Shown here one piece after another: positions 21,901-35,274 of a stretch of 64,000 bases of DNA. The first letter of the stretch is position 1, and each line of letters starts with the position of its first letter. The translations under genes and the position numbers were made by a program. The notes under the pieces were generated by a model. The model saw nothing but the letters and a program-made list of their open reading frames with translations. It was not told the origin of the DNA and did not search any database. Source of the DNA: Prasinococcaceae sp. CCMP 1430 (taxonomy: Eukaryota; Prasinodermophyta; Palmophyllophyceae; Prasinococcales; Prasinococcaceae); the NCBI GenBank assembly GCA_013416795.1, contig RQSC01000014.1, positions 274,946 to 338,945 of the forward strand. The letters run 5' to 3'.

Positions 21901-24630
21901 GTTCGCACACGCGCACGAGCTTAGAGAACTTCTGCGGGTTGGCCTGCTCGATGGCCGTGCGCGAGCGCCACCAGCCAATCACCTCGAGCATCTTTCCGCT
22001 GGCGCGGTTAGCGGCAATGATCTTGGGCTCGTAACCAAGAGACTCGGTGAGCGTGAGCAGCGCGCTCGACACTGCCGTCGTGACGGCAATGTAGATATTC
22101 AGGCCGAAGATCGCGAACGCCGTACCCGACGCTGACATGAGGATCACTAGAATGGACATGGCCTTGCTTGCACTGTCCATCATGTTCGCGCTCGTCTGGT
22201 ACGTGAGCATGGCGGGCTCCGCGCGCATCTTGATGTACGAGTCCGGTGCCAGCACGCTGAAGCCGTCATCATCCTCGCTCACGCGGTAGTCTGTGTTGCG
22301 CAATGCCGTGAGGACCGAGCGGTCGAGAGCAACCTCGCCGACGAGCGTGCTTTGCAGACGATCGGTGATAATCTGATAACGCTCCGCCAGGATGGCATCG
22401 CATTTCTGCGCTGCCACGAAGGCCTCGACGCGCGAGCGATAGGTGTAAAGTTCCTTGCGCATGGCCTGGGCTGCCGCCGTGAGGATTTTTGCCTTCAGCC
22501 CATACTGGAACTTTTGGTTGATGGACACCAGAATTGTGTTGGCGATGGGGGTGAAGAAGATTATGTGGTCCATGGTGTCGGCGTCATGTGCGGACACGCG
22601 CGCGTACACCGAGTCGTTGCGCACCGATACAAGCACCACGATAAACACGGCGAGGAGCTGGATAGACGCGTACATGTACCAATAGATCTTTCCGAGTCTC
22701 GCTGAGTTGCTCTCGAAGATAGCGATGGCCTGATGGACCATCACGGACGCGCCGGTGGCGTCCTCTACGGGTGGGAGCCGCACGCGCCCATCATCGCCAT
22801 CGCCGTCGCCCATGAGCGCCGCTCTCACGCCCTTTGCTCTCTTTTGGTCACCCCCCAACTTCTCGTCCTTGTCTTCCTTCCCCGGTCCCGCCCCCCTGGC
22901 CAGCATGGTCTTGAATAACCGCTCCAGCATCGCCTGTAAAATCTTGCCGTCGGCGTCGGCTATGCTGATCACTTCAATCACTGCCGATCGAACGATCTCC
23001 ATGAGCTGACGGAGGCATGCACGCGCGGGTTGCAGGTGCGAGTGCGGGCGCACGGAGAATGAGATGGGAGGGCATTTTTGAGGGCGGGGGTTCGGCGACG
23101 GCTGTCAGTGGGCTGGATCGGGCGAGCACGGCGCACGAGCGAGCGAGCGCTGCGCGCTCGCGTGCACGCGTGCAGGATCGCGCGCAAATTGCGCGCGGGT
23201 GCGTTCGTTGCTCTCACCTTGGGATTGGGCACGAAGTGGTTGGCGTTCTCCTTCTGCGAGGCCCAAGCAATGGCGTCCGCTGCGCCACCCGTTCCCTTCA
23301 CGATCACCAGCGGCCACCCACGCCTCACGCACGCAAGAGTCTCCTCGATGGCGGCCTCGGCACCGCTCACAAGCACACCCACCACAGGCAGTGGACCCGC
23401 GCCACGCGCGTTGCGGGCGAGCACGGCCTCAATCACGCGAAAACGCAGCTGCCGTGCCCCCACCTCGTCGTCCGTGGCGGCCATAACCACGTGCGAGTGG
23501 CCTGGGTGCACGCCGAGGCGCAGCTCGCGGCCTTTTGCCCCGTGGTTTGGCCTCGGGTCGCCCGGCCACGTGGCGCGTGACATGGGCACCACGCCGACCA
23601 CGGGCATCTTGTTGCCCCGGTCCATGGCGGCACGGCCCATGTAGGCCACCGGCCCGCGGTCGATGCCCGCCGTGAAGACAGCCGCGTGCACCGACTCGGC
23701 CGCGCGCGCGAGCCCGCGGGAGAACATGAGAGACAGTCTCGAGCTCGCCTCCGTCTTGGTCACAGCTGCGGTCAGCCCGCCGAAGTGCTCAACGTAATTG
23801 GGGTCGCGTGCCACGCGGCCGTCGTGCTCGGCAATCTGCCTGTCGAGCAGGTCCGAGTCACCGATGACGGTGATGACACCTTGCACACCCGCGGTCGAGC
23901 CCTGCTCCTGCCGTATGAAGCCGCGCAGATCGAGCGTGGCGGCCACGCTCTCCGCAGTGTCGCTGTCGCACACGGCCACCGCCAGGCTGGTGCGCATTTC
24001 CATGTCTTTCGGCTGCCAGCGAATCTTTGATGTCGGCAGCAGCGGCGATGGTGCTGCGGCCGCGCGCGCCGGCGCAACGGTGCTGCCGGCATCGTATCCC
24101 GCGCTGTTGCTGTCGTCAGCGCCCTTGCCTTCTTCGTCAGCGACGCCTTCGGGATTCACCCGGCGTGAAAACAACTTGCTGAGAAGCCTGGGGACAGGCT
24201 TTTGGGGGGATGAGGGCGCTGGCGTGGGGTCGGCGCCGGCTTGAGTGTCGAATGGCGTCGGCGGTGGCAGCGCTGATGCATCGACGTCCACGCCGGCAGC
24301 GGCGGCGGCATCGAGTGGGTCAGTACGTGCAGCCGAGCCCACGTCGGTAGCGCTCCCTCCCTTCTCTATAGGAGCTCCATCGATCCGGCTTTCCACAAGA
24401 TATCCAGGCTCCACTCCGGCCTCTTTAGCTGCATGCAACTCGTGCGCAACCTCCTCCGCAACAGGTGCGACGCCTCCCTCGTCCATGCCTGGCGCGTCGA
24501 CGGCAGCGTCGGGATCGGCGCGGCTAATAGATAGGTTCGCAGATTCCGTTGAAAGGGGTGCGACGCCCTCCGCGTCCACGCGCGGTACGTCTGCCGCACT
24601 CTCGGTGGGAAGCCCGCCGCCTCCCGGCAT
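18968..24630 (-). CDS. Tandem SLOG(LSDAT)-SLATT membrane protein, about 1,816 aa
   Basis: Two exons, 24630-23218 and 23005-18968, join in phase 0. Order: disordered Ala/Pro-rich N-terminus (1-200); LSDAT/SLOG domain A (about 202-504); membrane hairpins A1 (about 578-636) and A2 (752-793); low-complexity linker (940-1030); LSDAT domain B (about 1061-1351); hairpins B1 (1388-1447) and B2 (1561-1607); charged tail. The SLOG domains match the TRPM-type sensor: MFSRGLARAAESVHAAVFTAG, GHSHVVMAATDDE and GWPLVIVKGTGGAADAI in A; GIMAAAEQVHAVVMSGG, THVVLLPTDDE and GWPLVCIKGSGGVADRL in B. The hairpins end in SLATT/DUF4231-like YIELRLGPIVADFERKAK and WWLSLTDIEKSNPQKFAKLV. SLOG domains bind nucleotide-derived ligands and SLATT domains are predicted membrane effectors; sensing coupled to membrane perturbation or a channel is inferred. 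The frame stays open without ATG to 24765, so an upstream exon is possible. Confidence 0.8.
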
Positions 24631-25253
24631 GTCGGTGGCTGCGGCACTGCGGTCAATTGAGAGCGCCAACAGGGCTCGATTCCTGCCCTTGATGCTTTCC
24701 CAGTGGCGCTGGCTGCGCAAGTACGCCAGGTTGAAGAGCGGGACTTGGCGCGTGCGTGCGAGCACGCGCTAAAACGGCGCTGGTCCCTCGGGCGGCGGGG
24801 TCCGGAGGGCGGGTGGGTGTGGAGGACGCGCGCGCGGGGTGGGTGGGGGATGGGTGAGGGAGCGGCGCGCCTGCACTCTTTTCCCCAACGGTCGCGCCGC
24901 GCGCCGCGCCGGCGGGCGCCGGCGCGCCCCCCCGGGTTCGAAAATCGCGCCGCGCCAGGTTTACTGTAGGGTCCAGACTTTGCGGGTTGTGGGAGGGGAT
25001 GCGGCCGTGCGCCCGCGCGATGCGATGCGATGCGATGCGATGCGATGCGGGTGCCGTGCCATGCCATCGCCACATGCCACGAGCGCGCGGCCGCGCTGCG
25101 CCGGACGCACGTCTTGGGTGCGGCCGTGCGGTGAGGTGAGGGGTGGGCACAGAGGGATGCGGGGGCGCCTGCGTGTGCTAGTACTATGTAATGAACAGTG
25201 CTTTAAAGGCCCCCTGTGATGGAGACAACTGGAGAGCACGGCCGGCAATGCGC
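24631..25253. other. Region between SLOG/SLATT gene and HSP90, with pentanucleotide repeat
   Basis: On the minus strand the SLOG/SLATT frame continues open to 24765 next to an acceptor-like TTTTAG, so part may be coding. The rest holds a (GATGC)n microsatellite of about six units at 25017-25046 and an AT-rich patch at 25185-25210 downstream of the HSP90 stop. Promoter function for the SLOG/SLATT gene is inferred. Confidence 0.45.
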
Positions 25254-28250
<2,997 letters not shown>

Positions 28251-28458
28251 AGAGCATGACCCGTTCTGATGCGACCGTGTGCAGCGCAGTGTCATGTGCG
28301 TGCGCGCGTGTCTGGGTGGGGGGAGGCGTGACACCCCCCTGCGTGTGCACCCGCGCGGGCGAGCGTGTCGAACGCCCCGAGCCTTCCTCAGTCCACAGCG
28401 CGCGCGCGCGCGAGGGCGCGCTGCCCCGCGGGCGCTCGGCCCGTGCCCCCGCCGACCC

Positions 28459-28884
28459 NNNNNNNNNNNNNNNNNNNNNNNNNNNNNNNNNNNNNNNNNN
28501 NNNNNNNNNNNNNNNNNNNNNNNNNNNNNNNNNNNNNNNNNNNNNNNNNNNNNNNNNNNNNNNNNNNNNNNNNNNNNNNNNNNNNNNNNNNNNNNNNNNN
28601 NNNNNNNNNNNNNNNNNNNNNNNNNNNNNNNNNNNNNNNNNNNNNNNNNNNNNNNNNNNNNNNNNNNNNNNNNNNNNNNNNNNNNNNNNNNNNNNNNNNN
28701 NNNNNNNNNNNNNNNNNNNNNNNNNNNNNNNNNNNNNNNNNNNNNNNNNNNNNNNNNNNNNNNNNNNNNNNNNNNNNNNNNNNNNNNNNNNNNNNNNNNN
28801 NNNNNNNNNNNNNNNNNNNNNNNNNNNNNNNNNNNNNNNNNNNNNNNNNNNNNNNNNNNNNNNNNNNNNNNNNNNNNNNNNNNN
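28459..28884. other. Assembly gap (426 N)
   Basis: Run of undetermined bases in the divergent promoter between HSP90 and the kinesin-like gene. Flanking sequence (28251-28458 and 28885-28992) is GC-rich with no clear coding frame. Some regulatory sequence is missing. Confidence 0.99.
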
Positions 28885-28992
28885 TCGCCGTCGCCCTCGA
28901 CGCAGCCCGCGGCGGCGCCCGCCGCCCGCCGCCTCACGCGGGGTCTTCCACCCCCATCCCGCCCGCCTTGCCTCCCTCTCCCGCCCGGCGCC

Positions 28993-31900
28993 ATGACGCG
29001 CGCGCGCGTGTGCGCCCGCGTGCGCGCGCGGCGTTCCGACGAAGAGGACGGCTTCGACGAGGCGGTGCGCGTGCTCGCCGCGGAGGCCCACGCCTCGAAC
29101 GCGGACGGCGCCGGCGCGCCGCAAAGCAGGGGGGGGGTCGTCGAGCTCAGGAAGGTGCGAGAGAAGTGCGCGTGCTCGCGCCAATCGGCGCGTGGCAGCG
29201 GCGCTCCCTGGACCCCTGAACGCCCTCGCGCGCTGACGCCCTCGCCCCCAACCTCCACGCAACCCACGTCACCACAACTTCCCACCCCCAAACGCCGCTG
29301 CGCGACGCGACGACCGGCGCCGACGCCCTCCCGCCGCGCAACGCCCTCCCGCCGCGCCACGCAACACACCAACGCCAACAACGACGCCGGCGGCGACGAC
29401 ACCCGACACACAGACCCGATTCGGACAGGTCGAGCGCCACCAGCTTGACGCGGCCGTGTGCGCCTCGGACGGCCCGGCGGCGCTCTTTCGCGCAGCTGGT
29501 GCGCCCGCGGCGGCCGCCGCGCTAGCGGGCGCCGCCCCCGGCTGCGTGCTCGTGTGCGGCCACGGCGGAGCGGCTGCAGGCACGCGCTCAGCGTTCGAGG
29601 AGCTCCTGGGCGGCGCGGTCGGCGCGCTTTTCGACGCGGCAGGGGCGGAGGCCAGCGCACTCGCCACTACGATCTCGGTGAGCTACGTGGCGCTGCTCGA
29701 GGACGGCAAGGCGCGTGACCTGCTCGCCCCGGGCAGCGCGCCGCTCGAGGCCACACCGGCTACCCCCGCGGATGCCGCTCTCTCTTCAGGCGACGCCCTC
29801 GCGACCAGCCCAAGCGCGAAACGCCCCCCCCCAGCCGGGGGCTTTGACTTCTCCCGCTCCTTTCCCGGCGTGTACGCCCAGGAGGTCAGCTCGGGCGCCG
29901 ACTGCCTCGACCTGGTCGCCGCCGCCGAGGAGTTCCGCGGCGTGACGCTCGCCCGCGCGGGCGCGAGTGCGAACAGCACCCACGGCGTGCTTGCACTGAC
30001 CGTCACCCGGCGAGCGACGCGGAGGACGCGCGCCTCGGGGCTGGCGGCGGCCGCCGCCGCCGCCGCTACTGCCAACAGCAGCCCGTCGCAGACTCCGATG
30101 AGCAGCCCGCACAGCGACGAATCGCCCAAACGCGTGGAAAGCACCAGAGCCGCCCTGGTGCTCGTGGAGATGGCAACGGACGAATCGGGCGGGCAGACCA
30201 TGGAGGCCTTGCGTGGCGCGCTCGCCGCGCGCGCGGCAGGTTCGAGCGATGCCGTCGGTGACCCGTGGGGCGCGTCCCCACTGACGTCGTCGCTGCGCGG
30301 CGTGCTCGGCGACGGCGCCGCCACGACCGTGCTGGTGTGCGTGGCGCCGACCGCTGGTGACGAGGATGCCAGCGCTCGATCACTCCGATTCGCTGCGGCA
30401 TGCGCGGGCAGGGAGGACGTGGCGGGCATCGCCGCAGATCTCTACGACCGGCAGCGCCAGCCAGGCGATGGATCCAACGCTCCTACTGCCGCATTTGTGA
30501 CGACTCCGAGCGACGAGGCGGCTCGTGCTCCCTTGCGCTCCCCCTCCAACGCCCTGTCAAGCGCCGAGAGAGAGCGAAAGCAAGGGACTAAGAAGCGGAC
30601 GGAGCTACCGCTGGGAGGAGTGCATCATCAGCACCAGAGCTCCAGCCAGCAGCCCGTGGTCGTGCCAAGCTCCGAGGGTGCAAACGACGCGGTCACCGAG
30701 ACGTTGGACTCACCCGGCAGCAGCTCCCCGACAGCAGCGGGAAAAATTGTCCCCGCCTTCTCGCCGGCCCCGCCCCCCGCGCGGACTCTGAGCTCGATGT
30801 CCGCGCCGGCCTTCATTAACGAAACCCTGCCGCCCAAGGAGAGCCTGTCGTCGGTGCCCTCCGGCGGGACGCTGAAGACTTGCTCCGAAACTGGCAGCGT
30901 GGTGGAACACCCCAGCCCTGCCACTGGGAGCGTCAGCGGTGATCCGCCGCGCGACGACGACATCGTCACGAACCAAGCAGCGGGCAGCGTCGTCTATTTC
31001 GCGGACGAGCACGCGCCTGGAGAAAGGCAGCCCCCCCTCCCCTTGGCGAGCGACGTCGCAGAGGAAGTCAACATCGATGGTACGGACGACGAGTCTCTCC
31101 ACCTCGACCCCACACTTCACTTCGATCCGCGAGCGGCCGCCGACCATGACCCGTCCGCGTACGCGCCCTCTGCTGAGGCGGTGGCCGCGGTGCTCGAGCG
31201 CAACGCGCAACTCGAGGCCGAGCTCGAGGCGCTGTGCGAACGGCTGGACGCGAAGCACGACGGCACGTCAAGGCGCACAGCCAGCCGCACCAACGCGCCC
31301 GGAGGAGGCGACTCGGAGGACGCGCCAGCCGGCCATCACAACAGCGACAGCAGCCGCCCGGCGTCGGTGCGCTCCGGGGTGCTCACGCCCAGGTCGTCGG
31401 GCTCGGAGGACGGCGCCTCCAGCGCGCGAGAATACCCCCGGCATCAGTCACAGCTCCACCACAGAGGCCAACCGCAGGATCAACAAACGTCGCGGCGAGC
31501 GCTGCGCGCGCTGCGCGCGCGCCTCGCGGAGGCCGAGGCGGCGCTGGCGTCCGCCTCGCGCCGCCACGAGCGCGAACTGCGCGAGCTCAAGGAGGGCTTC
31601 CGACGCGGCCTCGCCGCGCGCGACGCCGAACTGGCCGAAGTCACGGGAGCGCTCGCGCACTTCGAGGAGCGCTCGGCGAGCGCGCTGGGGGCCGGCGGTC
31701 GATCCGCGGACGAGCTGCTGCGCGCCCTCGAAAACGAGAAGGCCGCGCATGAGCGCAGCCGTAGGCAGCTGGCCGTGCTCACCCAGATCGCGCTCGGCGC
31801 CGGCAAGAGCCGCGGCGAGAGGGAGCGTGGCGGCGGCGGGCGCAAGGGAGGCAAGGGCATGGGCGGGATCATGGGCTTCGGCTCGCCCGATGTGCGCGGC

Positions 31901-33139
31901 GGCCGCCGGTCCGGCATGGGCGGCACCGGCGGCAATCGCGGCGGCGCGGAGCGCGGCGGTCGCATGCTGTCCGAGGCTGCGCTGCAAGGCCTGGTCCATG
32001 ACACCGAGGAACGCGCCGAGGTTCACGACAAGGCCATCGCCGAGCACAAGCAGATCATCAACATGCTTGTCGAGGAGGGCGAAGGTCTCAAGGCTCAGCT
32101 CAGCCAGGCGACGTCCGTGCTGGAACGCACCGGCGTCGACACGCTGCTGCGGCTGCTCCGCAAGGATGGAAACGAGGACAACGCCACGCGTCGCGCCGCT
32201 GCCAAGGCGCTCGCGAATATTTGCGCTCGTGCCGCGGGCGCCCGTGAGGTGCTCGCAGCGCAAGGCGTTGCGGCGCTCTCCGCGCATTTGGCCGACGATT
32301 CCACGGACGAGGCGCTGCGCCGTCTTGCCGCTGGCGCCCTGGCCAATCTCGCCATGTTCCCCGAGGGGCGCAGCGAGATGCTCGGTTTCAGCGCCCGCGT
32401 CGCCGACGGCGGGAGTGCCGAGCACGCTGCCAACGCGGGCGCAGGTCGCCCGACCCGCGCGCACGCCACCGCGGCGCTCTCGGCGCTCTGCGGCGCCGCG
32501 TACTCGTCAGCAGACGTCCACGTGCTTCGCATGGTCGCCGGTGCGCTCGCCAATCTCGCGGGAGGCGAGGGAGAGGGAGCGATGGAGGCCCGGCAGGCCG
32601 TGCTAGAGGGCGGGGGCCTGCGCGCACTCGTGGCACTCGCGAGCTCGGGCCACCCGGACGTGCTCGCGCAGGTCGCACGCGGTCTCGCCAACTTTGTCGT
32701 GGGCAAGGAGGAGGGACCCGCGAGTGCGGCGCCGAGCGAGGGCAAGCCAGCAGACGCAACCACCGCCTCTACCACCGCCACAAGCGCCGACGCGCTCGAC
32801 CCTGTCAGCCCGGGCGTCAGGGCAGGCGCGTGGCCCGGCGAGGCGCTCATGCACGCGGGCGCGCTGCCGGCGCTCGTGACGATGGCGTCGAGCCACACCA
32901 TCAGCGTGAAGAGGCATGCGGCGCTCGCCCTTTTCAATCTCGCGGCGAAGGGCGGTGCGCCCGCCGCCGCGCGCCTCGTCGGCGCCGGCGCGCTTGAGCC
33001 GCTCGTTGAGATGCGCAAGTGCGAGCGCCCCGACGTGGCCAAACTGGCGGAGCGCGCCGTGGGTGCGCTCCGCGACGCCGATCCGAGCGTTCGCGGCAGA
33101 GTCGCGCTCCTGTTGGACGTCGAAGGCACGCAGCAATGA
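28993..33139 (+). CDS. Armadillo-repeat kinesin with degenerate motor domain
   Basis: Exons 28993-29154 and 29414-33139, phase 0, about 1,295 aa. The N-terminus RARVCARVRARRS mirrors the first strand of kinesin motors (VCVRVRP). SVSYVALLEDGKARDLLAP matches the VSYxEIYNExxxDLL strand, and the segment ending ASARSLRFAAACAG matches the motor C-terminus. The nucleotide motifs are lost: the P-loop is GHGGAAAGTR (near 103-112), switch I keeps only NSTH, and switch II DLAGSE reads EMATDE (near 305). After a disordered region come a coiled coil (about 748-815) and armadillo repeats (about 960 to the end: LRLLRKDGNEDNATRRAAAK, RRLAAGALANLAMF). The plan is that of ARK kinesins, which regulate microtubules in plants and protists; ATP hydrolysis is unlikely here. 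Confidence 0.75.
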
Positions 33140-33547
33140 CTTTCGACGCACCCGCGACGCACTCTCGCCTCGAGCATGCACGCACGCACGCTCGACCGCG
33201 TGCCTCACAACGACGCCTGCGGACATCACACCACATTCCACGCCCCACCCGCGCACTTCGAAGTACAGTACTGAAGCGCAATCCACACCGCACCACACGC
33301 CGACCTGTATCACACGCATCGCCCCACCACTCCCATGTACACTGGTACAGTAAGACTACTGCACATGTAATTGAATTGCAATTGCGCATGACACAATCTG
33401 TGAAGGCTCACCGCGCTGTTCCCGCTGCCGCGCAGTTCATAAGGGTTTAGGATAGCGCGGCCGCGGCGCGCGGCATGGCGCGGCTGGGTGCGGGGGTGGG
33501 CGGTTTGCCTCTTACTGTTGTATATTCGTTCTTGTACAATTTTGCAG
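33140..33547. other. Intergenic region with AT-rich patch, and possible first exon of MenA
   Basis: Holds an AT-rich patch (33355-33400), a telobox-like AGGGTTTAG at 33442-33450, and an ATG at 33475 opening MARLGAG. A classic acceptor (pyrimidine-rich, ending TTTTGCAG) lies at 33547. A first exon beginning at 33475 is likely, but no donor with matching phase joins it to 33548. Confidence 0.45.
33442..33450. promoter_or_regulatory. Telobox-like motif upstream of MenA
   Basis: AGGGTTTAG, the reverse complement of CTAAACCCT, 25 bp before the ATG at 33475. In plants, teloboxes are found near the starts of many growth-related genes; function in this organism is inferred. Confidence 0.35.
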
Positions 33548-33548
33548 G

Positions 33549-34544
33549 TTCCTTGTCGCGCGCCGTGCGCCGCGGGCGGGCGCTACGGTGGCGACCGCAC
33601 CCGTGTCGGCGGACGCACCTGAGCCGCGCACGCGCGGCGAGCTCATCTGGGCGGCCGTGAAGCTGCCCATTTACTCGGTGGCGCTCGCGCCCATCTGCGT
33701 GGGCAGCGCGGCGGCGTACGCAGCTACCGGTGGTGCCGTGGACGGCGGTCGCATCGCGGGCGTCGTGGCGAGCAGCGTGGCTGTCATCGCGTGGCTCAAC
33801 TTGAGCAACGACGGCCACGACGCGGACACTGGGGTCGACGCTGGCGGTGCCAAGCCTGAGTCCGTGGTCAACCTCTTCGGCGGCGCGAGCACAGTGCTGC
33901 GCGTGGCGTACGCGCTGCTCGCGCTCGGTTGCGCGGGTCTCCTCCGAGCAGCCGTGTCCGCGGGGGACGCGCGGATAGCCATGCTGCTCGCGGCTGCCAT
34001 CGCATGCGGGTACGTCTACCAATGCCCCCCGTTCAGGTGGAGCTACAAGGGCGTTGGCGAGCCGCTGTGCTTCGCGGCCTTCGGGCCGCTCGCAACGTCG
34101 GCCTTCTACCTGTGCGCGGTGGCTGGGCACGAGCCCACGCTCGTGCTGCCTCCGGTCACGGCCGCCGCTGGCGCCGCCGCGGCGATGGTCGGCATGACGA
34201 CCACAGCCATCCTGCTCTGCTCGCACTTCCACCAGAGGGATGGCGACATGGCCGCGGGCAAGAAGTCGCCAGTCGTGCGGCTGGGCACCGCGACTGCAGC
34301 CGACGTGCTGACTTCTGGCACGCTGCTTGCGCACAGCGTGGCGGTGGGCGCGTGCGCGGCGGGCGTACTACCCTGGGCCGCCGCGGCTGCGGTCGCAGCG
34401 TGCGCCCCGCTCGCGTTCAATATGGTGCGCTTCGTGCGGAGGCATCACGACGTGCCCGAGGTGGTCTTCAGAGCCAAGTTCCTTGCGGTGCGGTGGCACG
34501 TTGCCATGGCGGTGTGCCTGTCGCTGGCGCTCGCGCTGGGCTAG
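33549..34544 (+). CDS. menA: 1,4-dihydroxy-2-naphthoate phytyltransferase-like (MenA) prenyltransferase
   Basis: UbiA-superfamily membrane prenyltransferase of phylloquinone (vitamin K1) synthesis in the plastid. The first Asp-rich site is NLSNDGHDADTG and the second is SHFHQRDGDMAAGKKSPVVR, as in cyanobacterial MenA. About eight hydrophobic helices are visible. The sequence enters from an acceptor at 33547, and no in-frame ATG precedes the conserved N-terminal segment RGELIWAAVKLPIYSVA, so a 5' exon carrying the start and any plastid presequence is unresolved. Phylloquinone serves photosystem I, which supports a photosynthetic host. It is convergent with the flavodoxin-like gene. Confidence 0.82.
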   Translation, partial: FLVARRAPRAGATVATAPVSADAPEPRTRGELIWAAVKLPIYSVALAPICVGSAAAYAATGGAVDGGRIAGVVASSVAVIAWLNLSNDGHDADTGVDAGGAKPESVVNLFGGASTVLRVAYALLALGCAGLLRAAVSAGDARIAMLLAAAIACGYVYQCPPFRWSYKGVGEPLCFAAFGPLATSAFYLCAVAGHEPTLVLPPVTAAAGAAAAMVGMTTTAILLCSHFHQRDGDMAAGKKSPVVRLGTATAADVLTSGTLLAHSVAVGACAAGVLPWAAAAAVAACAPLAFNMVRFVRRHHDVPEVVFRAKFLAVRWHVAMAVCLSLALALG

Positions 34545-34701
34545 AGAGAGGGTGGTGTCAAAATAATCATAATTAGTCCAACGGCCCTCGCAACCGAGTG
34601 GCCGTGCGTCGCGCATGTCCGGCGCGCGCCTCCGCGAGCTCGCGCGCTCGTCGAGTGCGTGCCGTCCGCGCGCCGATATGGTAGCGGAGCTTTCACTCGG
34701 G

Positions 34702-35274
34702 TCAGACCGCGAGCGCCTCTTTCAGCGGCGACCACAGCTTGTCCATCCACGGCTCGAGCGCCTCCTCGAGGCCCTCCGCCTCGTTGCACTCGCAGCGCGA
34801 CACGAATCGTGTCGCGCCGCACTTTGCGAGCTGGCCGTCCATCTGCTGGCCCACGCGGTTGCAGTCCTTCGCCGTCGTGGTCTGCCTATCCAGCAGCAAG
34901 TTCGTGTCGCCGATGGCCACGACGGCGAACTTGAGGCCGGCGAACGCACTCACGTACGGGCATTTTGTACCGCACTGCGGGTTTGGGCGCGACGTGCGCG
35001 TGCTGCAGTAGTCGCACCTGCGCGCCTTGAGCAGCTGCGAGACGCAGCGCTCCGCCTGGGGCGCCGGCGCGTTGTTCTCGTGCGTCTCGAGCACAAGCAG
35101 CGCCACGGTCGACCCGGGCGCGCCTTCGAGCGCCTCAACGCACTTCTTGTGCTCGTCCATCGCCATCAGCGCCGCCGTGCACGAGCACTTTGCGGCCGCG
35201 CCGGCGGCGAGCTGCTTCGCCACCTCCTCGCTCGCCTCGCCGCCGTAGAGCACCACCAGCGAGCGTGCGGCCAT
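34702..35274 (-). CDS. Flavodoxin-fold protein with altered FMN loop
   Basis: Single exon, 190 aa. The start MAARSLVVLYGGEASEEVAK is the flavodoxin first strand and phosphate-binding loop. FAVVAIGDTNLLL and the end, with QLAKCGATRF and a helix including EGLEEALEPWMDKLW, match the flavodoxin-like domain of diflavin reductases. The usual phosphate loop (SxTGT) reads GGEASE, so FMN binding may be weakened. An inserted Cys-rich segment (CDYCSTRTSRPNPQCGTKC) is not typical and could bind metal or form disulfides. No FAD/NADPH reductase domain follows. The function is unknown. Confidence 0.65.
   Translation of the reverse strand: MAARSLVVLYGGEASEEVAKQLAAGAAAKCSCTAALMAMDEHKKCVEALEGAPGSTVALLVLETHENNAPAPQAERCVSQLLKARRCDYCSTRTSRPNPQCGTKCPYVSAFAGLKFAVVAIGDTNLLLDRQTTTAKDCNRVGQQMDGQLAKCGATRFVSRCECNEAEGLEEALEPWMDKLWSPLKEALAV

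Noticed and set aside
24936-24965. Sequence GGGTTCGAAAATC resembling a tRNA B box
   Set aside because: No matching A box or cloverleaf stems nearby.
33475-33660. Short frame MARLGAGVGG continuing past the MenA acceptor
   Set aside because: Beyond the first few codons it is out of frame with MenA and unlike any protein; kept only as a possible first exon.
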